A DNA stretch of 8,343 bases from Spirochaetota bacterium (lineage in GTDB: Bacteria > Spirochaetota > Spirochaetia > DSM-27196 > PWMO01): assembly GCA_009908925.1 (NCBI GenBank), contig JAAAOH010000276.1:1-8343 (forward strand), written 5' to 3'. Positions 1 through 6,019 of the stretch are shown piece by piece. The notes beneath the pieces were generated by a model. It did no database searches and was not told the DNA's origin. It saw only the letters and a list, made by a program, of their open reading frames with translations. Every line of letters begins with the position of its first letter. The first letter of the stretch is position 1. The position numbers and the translations under genes were made by a program.

Positions 1-534
1 GATCTGAAGATCGGCCTCGATTTGATCGTCTATTCCCGGCCGTTTGATCTTCACGGCAACCGGCTTACCGGTCGGGAGGATGGCACGGTGCACCTGCGCG
101 AGCGACGCGGCGCCCTCCGGGTCATCGTAGAAGTAGAGAAACAGCTCATCCAGGGGATACCCCAGACTCTCAGAGACGATCCGTTTTGCCTCGTCCGTGG
201 GGAATGGGGGCACTTCGTCCTGGAGTTTTTTCATCTCGATGACCACCGACTCGGGTATGATGTCGGCGCGGTCACTGAGGATCTGTCCGAGCTTGATAAA
301 GGTTGGGCCGAGCTCCTCGAGTGCGCGACGAAGCCGCTGCCCGAAGTTCTCCCGAACGAGACGCGGGGGCCGATATTTGCCCCCGCTGCGGGTGAATGGA
401 ACTGATATGCGGCGGAGCAGTGGCCTATGGCTGACGAACTCGGCCAGTCCGTACTTGGTCAGTACGGATAGGATTTCTCCGTAGCGCGATAGTACCTGCC
501 CCCGCCGCAGCTTTCGACGAAGGATAGGATGCAC
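1..534 (-). CDS. ABC1/UbiB/AarF atypical kinase, N-terminal part (cut by window edge)
   Basis: The minus strand is open from a GTG at 534 to the window edge (178 residues seen; the C-terminal part lies outside). Family hallmarks are visible: the KxGQ motif as K81-L-G-Q84 within FIKLGQILSDRAD, the Ala-rich nucleotide loop GAASLAQVH (141-149) that replaces the Gly-rich loop of normal kinases, and VAVKIKRPG with the likely ATP-contacting lysine K162. Known members (UbiB, COQ8) are atypical kinases/ATPases tied to isoprenoid-quinone or lipid metabolism. The substrate of bacterial homologues outside ubiquinone producers is unclear, so I give no symbol. It lies 8 nt after the phasin-like gene on the same strand, so the two are probably co-transcribed. 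An in-frame TAA lies just upstream and no in-frame ATG precedes the conserved part, so GTG is the likely start. Its Shine-Dalgarno is poor (GAGG abuts the codon), suggesting coupling to the upstream gene. Family certain, exact start less so. Confidence 0.9.
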   Translation of the reverse strand, partial: MHPILRRKLRRGQVLSRYGEILSVLTKYGLAEFVSHRPLLRRISVPFTRSGGKYRPPRLVRENFGQRLRRALEELGPTFIKLGQILSDRADIIPESVVIEMKKLQDEVPPFPTDEAKRIVSESLGYPLDELFLYFYDDPEGAASLAQVHRAILPTGKPVAVKIKRPGIDDQIEADLQI

Positions 535-542
535 CTCGTTTG

Positions 543-854
543 CTACTTACTCGAGTCCATCTTCTTTCCAAGTTCGTCGATCTTCTTGGAAAGCTTGTCC
601 ATGTCGTCCTTGCTGGGAATACCTGCGTCTTTCATGTAAGCTTCGAGCTTCGCTTCGATGATATCATCGAGGCGCGTGCGGGTTTCCTCCGACTGATTGA
701 CCAGATCCTCCATGAATTTCTTGCCCTGTTCTTCGTTCATCTGGTAATCCTCGGTAATCTTCTTACCGAACTCTTCGACCTTTTCCTTGGCGCGAAGTGC
801 AAGACCGAGACCTGCGTAGAGGCCTTCCTGAAAAGGATTCGTTTCGTTAGCCAT
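543..854 (-). CDS. Phasin-like / PHA synthesis regulator-like coiled-coil protein
   Basis: This 103-residue protein is highly charged and helical. An amphipathic N-terminus (FQEGLYAGLGLALRAKEKVEEF, residues 8-29) is followed by a KK/EE-rich helix with EEQGKKFMEDLVNQSEETR (41-59), then a GIP turn (78-80) and a C-terminal heptad-like helix, MDKLSKKIDELGKKM (85-99). This layout matches the small phasin family annotated as polyhydroxyalkanoate synthesis regulators. Such genes often sit beside ABC1/UbiB kinases, as here, and I see no PHA synthase or depolymerase in the window. A role on PHA granules is therefore only one option; a membrane- or lipid-associated partner of the kinase is another. The ATG at 854 has AAGGAG about 10 nt upstream (in 862-870). 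No signal peptide or transmembrane helix is seen. The family call rests on sequence character rather than catalytic residues. Confidence 0.75.
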   Translation of the reverse strand: MANETNPFQEGLYAGLGLALRAKEKVEEFGKKITEDYQMNEEQGKKFMEDLVNQSEETRTRLDDIIEAKLEAYMKDAGIPSKDDMDKLSKKIDELGKKMDSSK

Positions 855-873
855 ATTCCTACTTCTCCTTTTT

Positions 874-887
874 GAACGCTTTCGTTC
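874..887 (-). repeat. Short stem-loop in the phasin gene leader
   Basis: The minus-strand RNA reads GAACG-AAAG-CGTTC, a perfect 5-bp stem with a 4-nt loop. It ends just before the A-rich Shine-Dalgarno segment of the phasin-like gene. It may simply shield the 5' leader or place the ribosome site in a loop-free stretch. It is short enough to be chance. Confidence 0.35.
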
Positions 888-896
888 TTTCTATTT

Positions 897-910
897 GTTA
901 GTGTACTAAC
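897..910. promoter_or_regulatory. Perfect 14-bp inverted repeat upstream of phasin gene (candidate operator)
   Basis: The sequence GTTAGT-GT-ACTAAC is a perfect palindrome with 6-bp arms, 43 bp upstream of the phasin start. On the minus strand a weak sigma70-like promoter can be drawn through it: TGGACG (924-929), 17 bp, then TACACT (901-906), so the palindrome would cover the -10 box. Arms and spacing resemble sites of dimeric TetR-family repressors, but no such regulator is encoded in the window. The palindrome is plainly visible; the function is inferred. Confidence 0.5.
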
Positions 911-1042
911 TAAACCCCGGGACCGTCCACCGGCAGCTCCGGATCCGTGCGGTAGCCATGCTCCTTAGCCTATTCATATATTGGAGTCATGCTCGACGCA
1001 TTTCAATCAACGAAGCAAACGTCCGGTGGCCATTTCACCGCG

Positions 1043-1747
1043 ATGGGCCTCGGAAGGGTCCTGTGGGAGCTCATTTTTCTGTTTCTGATGCCGGTTGTGA
1101 CGTATGCCCAGGCTTGCGAACCGCCGCGAGGGCTGAAGGAGACCTGGGGCCTTCGTGCGCATGACCTCGAGGCTCTCGCAGACCAACCGGGGGAGCCGCG
1201 TCTCGTGGAGAAGAATATTCGAACACTAAACAATAGTGAGCAGGGAGAGCTCGAGGCTCGACTCCATATGCATGCACTCTTTGGCGAGAACATCGCGCAC
1301 TTCAAAAGCGCCATCCGTGATATCGAGCGCCAGGAGAACTTCCTGCCGAGGCTCGAGGCTTCCGAGGTGCTGTGTTCCAGCGGCCGCCCGGTCACCTACG
1401 CGAGGGTGCGGCAAAAACTCGAGTTTCGTTTTCTGATCTTCAGCCGGGAGTACGAGTACATCCTCCATTATTCCCTGGAGGGACCGGCGGGGAGCGGGGC
1501 CGAGCTCAACGTGTGGTGGACACTCGCGGAGCCGATTGATGATCAGATAACGGCCACCGACGGCAGCTGGTATTTCGAGCCCGTGGTTGTCGACGGCGTT
1601 TCGTACACCTATATGGCGTACGGCACGCACACTGTGTTTCGAGAGGAGAGAATGGGGCTTCGAGCCGCTCTCGACCGGTTCTCGGAGAGAAACGCCGCCG
1701 CCGCCATGCGAGCGCTGCAGGCAGAGGCCGCGGAACGTGCCGACTGA
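1043..1747 (+). CDS. Exported START/SRPBCC-like protein, possible lipoprotein
   Basis: The protein is 234 residues from the ATG at 1043. It begins with a typical signal peptide: MGLGR, a hydrophobic core at 6-20, then YAQA and Cys25. Cys at the +1 position of a relaxed lipobox-like AQAC is compatible with a spirochaetal lipoprotein; otherwise C25 and C111 could form a disulfide. The rest fits a START/SRPBCC helix-grip fold, which binds lipids or other hydrophobic ligands: alternating beta strands around 117-145 and 153-162, a WYFEPVVVDGVSYTYMAYGTH segment (176-196), and a long C-terminal helix (202-231) ending in Ala-rich repeats. An in-frame ATG at 989 would add 18 residues before the signal peptide. 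I prefer 1043 because it gives a normal signal peptide and the extra codons have lower third-position GC, although neither start has an ideal ribosome site. The 3' end overlaps the next gene by 11 nt. Fold call moderate, substrate unknown. Confidence 0.75.
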   Translation: MGLGRVLWELIFLFLMPVVTYAQACEPPRGLKETWGLRAHDLEALADQPGEPRLVEKNIRTLNNSEQGELEARLHMHALFGENIAHFKSAIRDIERQENFLPRLEASEVLCSSGRPVTYARVRQKLEFRFLIFSREYEYILHYSLEGPAGSGAELNVWWTLAEPIDDQITATDGSWYFEPVVVDGVSYTYMAYGTHTVFREERMGLRAALDRFSERNAAAAMRALQAEAAERAD

Positions 1748-2510
1748 AGAGTATTTGCGAAAGGCGCTCGTAGAGTTCTTTCATCGGGAGATCGATCGCC
1801 GCTACACCTACGATTATCTGGAGGAAGTGCCCGATGTCAGGATGGAGGAAGTCCGGCCGTTGCTCGAGACCGGAAAGCTCCAGCGGATAAAGGAGTTCTT
1901 CAAAAGCGTCATGTATCCCGCAGGGGAGCGCAGAGAGCTGCGGGATGCGGGGATGGAGACGGTGGCCTCCATCATCGGGAGCCCGGCCTCGCTGCTTGGT
2001 CTGCTGCCCCACCTCGCCGGAGTGCTTGTCGCCCACACGACCAGGATTCCGGAGATCAGCGCGGCGGCCATGGAGCTCGTCTCCGCCTACCGCCTCGCCA
2101 ACACGCTCGAGCAGCGCATACTCGAGGCGCTCGAAGAGCTATGCGCGGAGAACGGGGTCGACCCCGGCGCGGGCGCCGAGATCCCGGATGAGTTCTTCCG
2201 ACGCGCTTATGCGTCCATCTCTGACGAGGAGATACGGCGAATGGTTCGTCGCACGCGAACAATCGTTCGACTCGGGATGAAGCGCGACCTGATGAAGGCT
2301 ACCCGCGACATCACCGAGAAGGTCAAGACCACGCGTTCGAGCGCCGACGAGCGTCGGGCCCTGGGGTACATCGTTTCGGAGCTCGATGAGATCCTCGATC
2401 TTGCGCCGACGTTTTCGAAGCTCAACCGGGAGACCATCGTTCGAATCTCGGAGCACGTCGAGACGCGGTACTTCGCCGAGTTGCGGCGCGCCTACGAGTC
2501 GCGCCTGTAG
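1737..2510 (+). CDS. Conserved-looking helical protein of unknown function
   Basis: I do not recognise the family. The reading frame stays open upstream, but the likely start is the GTG at 1737, preceded by AGAGG 9 nt away and overlapping the previous stop by 11 nt. This gives 257 residues. The protein is almost wholly alpha-helical and charged: an N-terminal segment EEYLRKALVEFFHREIDRRYTYDYLEE (4-30), one hydrophobic stretch at 76-99 (VASIIGSP..LLGLLPHLAGVLVA) that could be a membrane-apposed hairpin or buried helix, and a basic helix RRMVRRTRTIVRLGMKRDLMK (167-187). A final helical region (205-255) follows. No signal peptide, metal-binding cluster or known catalytic motif is visible. The overlap with the SRPBCC-like gene implies translational coupling and a shared process, perhaps at the envelope. 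A longer version from the ATG at 1587 would be read through the body of the upstream gene and is unlikely. Confidence 0.75.
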   Translation: MPTEEYLRKALVEFFHREIDRRYTYDYLEEVPDVRMEEVRPLLETGKLQRIKEFFKSVMYPAGERRELRDAGMETVASIIGSPASLLGLLPHLAGVLVAHTTRIPEISAAAMELVSAYRLANTLEQRILEALEELCAENGVDPGAGAEIPDEFFRRAYASISDEEIRRMVRRTRTIVRLGMKRDLMKATRDITEKVKTTRSSADERRALGYIVSELDEILDLAPTFSKLNRETIVRISEHVETRYFAELRRAYESRL

Positions 2511-2538
2511 GTGTGGATTTCGCCGGGTGATGTCGGCA

Positions 2539-2961
2539 CTAACGCGGGTCGAACGGATTCACGACTTTCAGACCACATTCGGAGAAGTCCGCCACGTTTC
2601 GCGTGGCGAGGGCGCAGCCCTTTGACTGAGCTATCGAGGCGATCTGGCCATCCAGTGACGCCAGCGGGCGGCCGACGGATCTTCGGTGTGACATGATCCG
2701 TGCATACGAGCGGGCAGCTTCCGTGTCGAAGTGAAGGACACGCTGAGCAAAGCCTTCGTCGATGAAACGTCTGAAACGACGTTCAAGGTCGAGTCGACGT
2801 TCTCCGAACGGTAGGATCTCTATCCCGGATTCGATCTCCGCGATGGTTATCGTTGAAACGTATAGTGTCACCGTTTCCGTTTCGTTTAACCATGCGATGA
2901 CCCTCTGGTCGGGTCGTGGCCGCATTGTTTCTGAAACGACATTGGTGTCGATGAGAATCAT
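2539..2961 (-). CDS. PIN-domain ribonuclease toxin, FitB/VapC type
   Basis: This 140-residue protein is a full-length PIN domain. It opens with MILIDTNVVSE, giving the first acidic residue D5. TITIAEIESGIEIL supplies E42, LDGQIASIA supplies D104, and TRNVADF supplies D125. These four positions form the Mg2+/Mn2+ site of PIN nucleases. The family typically cleaves tRNA or rRNA and is held inactive by its antitoxin. The ID.N.(V/L)SE opening and the SVGRPLASLDGQIA block are typical of the FitB subgroup. The start overlaps the antitoxin stop in an ATGA junction with no strong ribosome site of its own, so translation is likely coupled to the antitoxin. All acidic residues are intact, so the toxin looks functional. 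It ends 28 bp from the convergent helical-protein gene. Confidence 0.93.
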   Translation of the reverse strand: MILIDTNVVSETMRPRPDQRVIAWLNETETVTLYVSTITIAEIESGIEILPFGERRLDLERRFRRFIDEGFAQRVLHFDTEAARSYARIMSHRRSVGRPLASLDGQIASIAQSKGCALATRNVADFSECGLKVVNPFDPR

Positions 2962-3188
2962 TCGAGCAGATCAACCGGCTCGGTGCGTTCTCGTTCAGGT
3001 ATGTCGAGGTTGGCCCCTTGGTTCCCGAATAGCTCGAGCGCGAAGTTGCCGAGTCGATCCGGCGCGTGTGTAGCCGCGCGCAGAATCCGTCTCACCTCCT
3101 CCTCCATGGATACTCCGTGATTCTTCGCCCGCCTTCGGAGTTGTGCGTAGGTCTCGTCATCGATTCTTCTCACGCTTAAACCGGGCAC
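2958..3188 (-). CDS. FitA/VapB-type ribbon-helix-helix antitoxin
   Basis: This 76-residue protein has an N-terminal ribbon-helix-helix DNA-binding domain: LSVRRID (4-10) forms the beta strand that would enter the DNA groove, with helices DDETYAQLRRRAKNHG (10-25) and SMEEEVRRILRAAT (27-40). The acidic tail (41-76, ending EPVDLLE) is the expected toxin-neutralising segment. RHH antitoxins of this type repress their own operon as toxin-antitoxin complexes. The start is GTG at 3188, backed by a good Shine-Dalgarno (GGAG 6 nt upstream). It lies just downstream of a near-consensus promoter containing a tandem repeat. The stop overlaps the toxin start by 4 nt. Confidence 0.92.
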   Translation of the reverse strand: MPGLSVRRIDDETYAQLRRRAKNHGVSMEEEVRRILRAATHAPDRLGNFALELFGNQGANLDIPERERTEPVDLLE

Positions 3189-3206
3189 GATGCTCTCCTG
3201 CTGAGA

Positions 3207-3235
3207 ATGATAGCACGTGATAGCACTTGTGGCAA
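3207..3235 (-). promoter_or_regulatory. Sigma70-type promoter of the toxin-antitoxin operon
   Basis: Reading the minus strand, TTGCCA (3230-3235) and TATCAT (3207-3212) are separated by exactly 17 bp; each matches consensus at 5 of 6 positions. Transcription would begin near 3200, leaving a leader of about 12 nt that holds just the ribosome site. The operon can therefore be transcribed independently of the regulator gene upstream. Confidence 0.75.
3208..3226. repeat. Tandem 9-mer repeat, candidate antitoxin operator
   Basis: TGATAGCAC occurs twice, at 3208-3216 and 3218-3226, with a 10-bp period, about one helical turn. The copies cover the -10 box and part of the spacer of the toxin-antitoxin promoter. 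Two same-face copies are what co-operatively binding RHH antitoxin dimers would recognise. The repeat is seen directly; operator function is inferred. Confidence 0.65.
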
Positions 3236-3271
3236 TGGCCTGGCACGCGGCCGGGCACCGTCCGCGAACAC

Positions 3272-4201
3272 CTACTCCGCCTCCTCGAGCTCAGCCCGCA
3301 GAAGAACGTCGCGGGTATGATTGCCGAACTTGCTCCCGAAGAGGTTCATGCCGCCGCGATTCTCCGCATCCTCTTTGACGCCGATGCACATCCGTACTTT
3401 GGTTTTGTCTGAAAGATCGAGGTCGGCCATGGAAACCGAAGAGACCTGCGTTCCATCGAGAAACGTGCCCTGTGACGTTATCCGCCATTCCTTGAGGTAC
3501 CCGTATTGCGTGTTTTCGAGGTTCCACCACGAGGGGGTGTTCTGCCCGCGTACCCCGCCCATGTCACCGGGAGAATGCCAGGTACCGACATCCACGTTCT
3601 CGACCCACAGGGTGATTTCGGACGGCCAGTCGTTGCGGAAACCCGGAAACTCCGAACAGATCTCGCAGCTGAATGCAAGCGAGGAGATCCGCTGCGATTC
3701 GGCTAACTGTATCGGGAAACTGTACTCGAGCCAGCCGGAGGTGAACCATATGAGCTGCGCTGACGCGCGGTGGGGGTCGAGGAAGCTCTCGGTGCGATCG
3801 AAGCTGCCGATGATACCGCTGTCGGATACGAGCCCGCAGGGAGCTGTGACCTGGCAGTCGGTGTAGAGACCGATGGGCATCTCCACCTCCAGCCGATCGG
3901 CTGAGACCGCGGGTGTGGAGGAGTGGAGCGGAATGACCGCGTCGTCATAGGTTACCGAGCACACCTTGCGCGCTCCCTTGCGGCCTGCCTCCGAGCGCGT
4001 CTCGATCAGCCCGGCCCGCTCGAGCGCCTGAACGTTCACGGTGCAGCTCGACTGGGGGATACCCATCCGCCCGGCGAGCTCCTGTATCGACAGATCACCG
4101 TCGCGGAGGGCGTTGAGGATGCCCCGGCGCACGCCGGAGGAGAGGGCCTTGGCGATCACCTCGACCCGGTCGTGGTCGACTGTCAGTACGCGCCGCTGCA
4201 T
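3272..4201 (-). CDS. ArsR-type winged-helix regulator with C-terminal sensor domain
   Basis: The protein is 309 residues. Residues 12-85 form an ArsR/SmtB-like winged helix: AKALSSGVRRGILNALRDGDLSIQELAGRMGIPQ, recognition helix about 49-62 (PQSSCTVNVQALERAGL), and a wing around RSEAGRKGARK (69-79). No metal-binding Cys motif of classical ArsR is evident. The C-terminal region (about 105-305) is beta-rich with many aromatics, including AQLIWFTSGWLEYSFPI (148-164), WVENVDVGTWHSPGD (199-213) and a Trp/Tyr-rich segment at 225-240. It ends RMCIGVKEDAENRGGMNLFGSKFGNH (270-295). I recognise this layout from predicted regulators near sugar ABC transporters; the sensor domain resembles a carbohydrate-binding jelly roll, though that is inference. 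The gene starts 12 nt after the glycosidase stop and should be co-transcribed with it. It probably controls the divergent promoters at 5982-6039. Its ribosome site is weak, implying coupling. Whether it represses or activates cannot be told. Confidence 0.87.
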   Translation of the reverse strand: MQRRVLTVDHDRVEVIAKALSSGVRRGILNALRDGDLSIQELAGRMGIPQSSCTVNVQALERAGLIETRSEAGRKGARKVCSVTYDDAVIPLHSSTPAVSADRLEVEMPIGLYTDCQVTAPCGLVSDSGIIGSFDRTESFLDPHRASAQLIWFTSGWLEYSFPIQLAESQRISSLAFSCEICSEFPGFRNDWPSEITLWVENVDVGTWHSPGDMGGVRGQNTPSWWNLENTQYGYLKEWRITSQGTFLDGTQVSSVSMADLDLSDKTKVRMCIGVKEDAENRGGMNLFGSKFGNHTRDVLLRAELEEAE

Positions 4202-4213
4202 GGGGTCATACTA

Positions 4214-5953
4214 TCATCTTTCCCGCCGTTTGCCCGTGCCGCCCACGACGGACGCGACCCACCGGGGGTCGAACTTCGGCACACGGTCCGGTGTCGCAAG
4301 ACCGTTTATTTCCGACTCCACATCGGTGAGCTGAGTGTAGACGAAGCCGGCGAGGTGATCATCTTCATCCACCGTAGCGAATAGCTCCCGGAAACGACGC
4401 TTGAAGTCTTCCGCGGATGTCGGGATATCGTCATAGCTCCACCCCTTCTGATCCGGCGCGGTTCGAAAACCGATGCCGCCGAACTCCGTAAGGAGCAGGG
4501 GCTTGTCCGGCGCCGGTGGGCTCTCGTCAACCATGAAGGGCCGCCCCCCCGACAGCAAGCCGCCCTCGCGGGCGGCGCGGAGGTCCGCCTCGAGGGCCGG
4601 GCGGTCGGACGCGTAGGAGTGAAGCCCGAACATATCGGAGTCCACATGCTCCCACCCGTCGTTGTCGACAACGAGCCTGGTGGGGTCGAGGGCGCGTACG
4701 TGGGCGGAAAGGTCGGCGAGCCACTGGCGGCTCGCGAGGTCGGTGTCGAGATGAGGCAGGCCCCACGACTCGTTGTAGAGCGTCCAGGCCACGACCGAAG
4801 GATGACCCCGGTGCTGGGAGACGATTTCGGAGAGCTCGGAGAACACGCGGTACTGCACCTGCGGGTCGAGTTCGTAGGGCGAGGGGAACTCCGACCACAC
4901 CAGGTAGCCGAGCGCATCGGCCCAGTAGTAGAACCGGGCATCCTCGGCCTTGACGTGCTTGCGGCAGCCGTTGAATCCCATCGCCATGGCAAGGTCGATA
5001 TCCGTTTTCAGCGCCTCTCCGGACGGGGCGGTGTAGTGCCCGTGCGGCCAGAACCCCTGGTCGAGCACGAAGCGCTGGTAGACGGGCTCATCGTTCAAAA
5101 TGAGCATGCCGTCGGCCACGCCGACGGTACGAAACGCGGTGTAACTCGAGAGATGGTCGATGCTGCCGTCACGGGAGATGAGCTCGAGTGACACATCGTA
5201 GAGCGTGGGGGCGGAAGGGCGCCACAGCTCGACCGAATCGAGTCTGTGGGTGATGCGAGTCTCGGGATACGAGACCGGCGCTTCGCGTACGTCGAGCTCC
5301 ACTCCCCGCAACGATACGCGGGAGCGAAGACGCCCGCCTCCCGCTTCGGTAGGCTTGACGCGGATGTCGATACGGCGGTCGGCAACATCAGCATCTACAC
5401 GGACGGTGTCGATGGCCTGTCGCGGGACGAACTCGAGCCACACGCTCTGCCAGATGCCCGTGCAGCCGCGGTACCAGCATGAGTACGGAGCCTGCCATGA
5501 TTGCTTACCGCGCGGCTGGCCGCGGTCCAGGAGGTCGATCGCCTTCACCTTGAGCTCGTTTTCACCCGGGTGCACGAGGCGGGTGATATCGAAGTGAAAC
5601 GAGGAGTGGCCGCCGAGGTGCTCGCCGACCCACGTTCCGTTGACAAACACCACGGCGCGGTAATCGACGGCGCCGAAGTTCAGCCGAACGCGACCCGCTG
5701 CCTCGTTCCGTGTGACCTCGAAGCTCCGGCTGTACCAGACCGCGGGATAGTAGCCGTCGTCTCCGAGACCGGACAATGAGCTCTGGTAGCAGTAGGGGAC
5801 CGTTATTGCGTGCTGCAGCTCCTCGTGGGCAAGAATGCGCGTGGGGCGGAGGGCGTCTTCACCGTGCAGATGAAACCGCCATGTGCCGTCGAGAAGACGG
5901 TAGTGCTGTCGCACGGCGAGGGGCTCGGGAAAGGTGGATCTATGGGCTGACAC
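4214..5953 (-). CDS. Glycoside hydrolase family 2 (beta-galactosidase/beta-glucuronidase type), cytoplasmic
   Basis: The 579-residue enzyme has the GH2 order of domains. An N-terminal sugar-binding jelly roll (about 15-178) contains DGTWRFHL, WYSRSFEV, VFVNGTWVGEHLGGHSSFHFDIT and GIWQSVWLE. An immunoglobulin-like domain follows (about 180-275), then a TIM barrel (about 285-570). The general acid/base is E395 in WTLYNESWG and the likely nucleophile is E490 in LLLTEFGG; both are intact. The family hydrolyses beta-galactosides, beta-glucuronides, beta-mannosides and similar bonds with retention; specificity cannot be read here. There is no signal peptide, so it acts on imported sugars. At 579 residues it is shorter than LacZ (about 1020) and close to compact GH2 forms. 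The GTG at 5953 is supported by GAGAGGAG with 7 nt spacing. It is first in an operon with the regulator and divergent from the ABC transporter genes. Confidence 0.93.
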   Translation of the reverse strand: MSAHRSTFPEPLAVRQHYRLLDGTWRFHLHGEDALRPTRILAHEELQHAITVPYCYQSSLSGLGDDGYYPAVWYSRSFEVTRNEAAGRVRLNFGAVDYRAVVFVNGTWVGEHLGGHSSFHFDITRLVHPGENELKVKAIDLLDRGQPRGKQSWQAPYSCWYRGCTGIWQSVWLEFVPRQAIDTVRVDADVADRRIDIRVKPTEAGGGRLRSRVSLRGVELDVREAPVSYPETRITHRLDSVELWRPSAPTLYDVSLELISRDGSIDHLSSYTAFRTVGVADGMLILNDEPVYQRFVLDQGFWPHGHYTAPSGEALKTDIDLAMAMGFNGCRKHVKAEDARFYYWADALGYLVWSEFPSPYELDPQVQYRVFSELSEIVSQHRGHPSVVAWTLYNESWGLPHLDTDLASRQWLADLSAHVRALDPTRLVVDNDGWEHVDSDMFGLHSYASDRPALEADLRAAREGGLLSGGRPFMVDESPPAPDKPLLLTEFGGIGFRTAPDQKGWSYDDIPTSAEDFKRRFRELFATVDEDDHLAGFVYTQLTDVESEINGLATPDRVPKFDPRWVASVVGGTGKRRER

Positions 5954-5981
5954 GGTCGTGCTCCTCTCGGTAAATTCTTGC

Positions 5982-6010
5982 TTGATTTTACATCAATGTA
6001 ATGATATAAT
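5982..6010 (+). promoter_or_regulatory. Promoter of the sugar ABC transporter operon
   Basis: TTGATT (5982-5987), 17 bp, then a perfect TATAAT (6005-6010), preceded by TGA to give an extended -10 (TGnTATAAT). Transcription would start near 6017, with the AAGGAAG ribosome site at 6041-6047. This is the strongest promoter in the window by consensus, as expected for a transporter operon that needs tight control. Confidence 0.8.
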
Positions 6011-6013
6011 CAA
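5985..6013 (-). promoter_or_regulatory. Promoter of the glycosidase-regulator operon
   Basis: On the minus strand, TTGATT (6008-6013), 17 bp, then TAAAAT (5985-5990) form a sigma70-type promoter (4/6 and 5/6 matches). Transcription would start near 5978, leaving about 25 nt of leader with the GAGAGGAG ribosome site (5961-5968). It lies on top of the plus-strand transporter promoter, so both cannot be occupied by polymerase at once. Confidence 0.7.
5988..6001. promoter_or_regulatory. Palindrome TTACAT-CA-ATGTAA between the promoter elements (candidate operator)
   Basis: A perfect inverted repeat with 6-bp arms and a 2-bp centre lies inside the spacer of both opposing promoters. A dimer bound here would block polymerase in both directions. 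The ArsR-type regulator encoded in the same locus is the obvious candidate ligand. A looser repeat, TTGAT-N5-ATCAA (5982-5996), overlaps it. Confidence 0.55.
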
Positions 6014-6019
6014 CCATAA

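Larger units (their letters stand above)
3189..3271. other. Intergenic gap between regulator and antitoxin genes; no clear terminator
   Basis: Besides the promoter and tandem repeat, this gap holds only a weak CGCGG...CCGCG stem (5 bp, 11-nt loop, about 3246-3266) with no following T-run on the minus strand. I therefore see no convincing rho-independent terminator after the regulator, and read-through into the toxin-antitoxin operon is possible. Confidence 0.4.

Noticed and set aside
22..405. 127-codon plus-strand frame at the left end
   Set aside because: It is antisense to the UbiB-type kinase, whose KxGQ and Ala-rich motifs are read on the minus strand.
540..875. 111-codon plus-strand frame over the phasin-like gene
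   Set aside because: The minus-strand product has a proper ribosome site and a coherent helical protein; the plus-strand product is its hydrophobic antisense shadow.
971..989. TATATT and GGAG just before the ATG at 989, suggesting a promoter and start there
   Set aside because: No -35 box lies at the right distance, GGAG is only 2 nt from the ATG, and the signal peptide fits a start at 1043; leaderless initiation at 989 cannot be excluded.
1587..1736. N-terminal extension of the helical protein from the ATG at 1587
   Set aside because: It would overlap 150 nt more of the SRPBCC-like gene and yields an Arg/Pro-rich low-complexity stretch; the GTG at 1737 has a ribosome site.
3321..3866. 181-codon plus-strand frame opposite the regulator
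   Set aside because: It is antisense to the winged-helix/sensor protein, and its translation shows no domain-like pattern or ribosome site.
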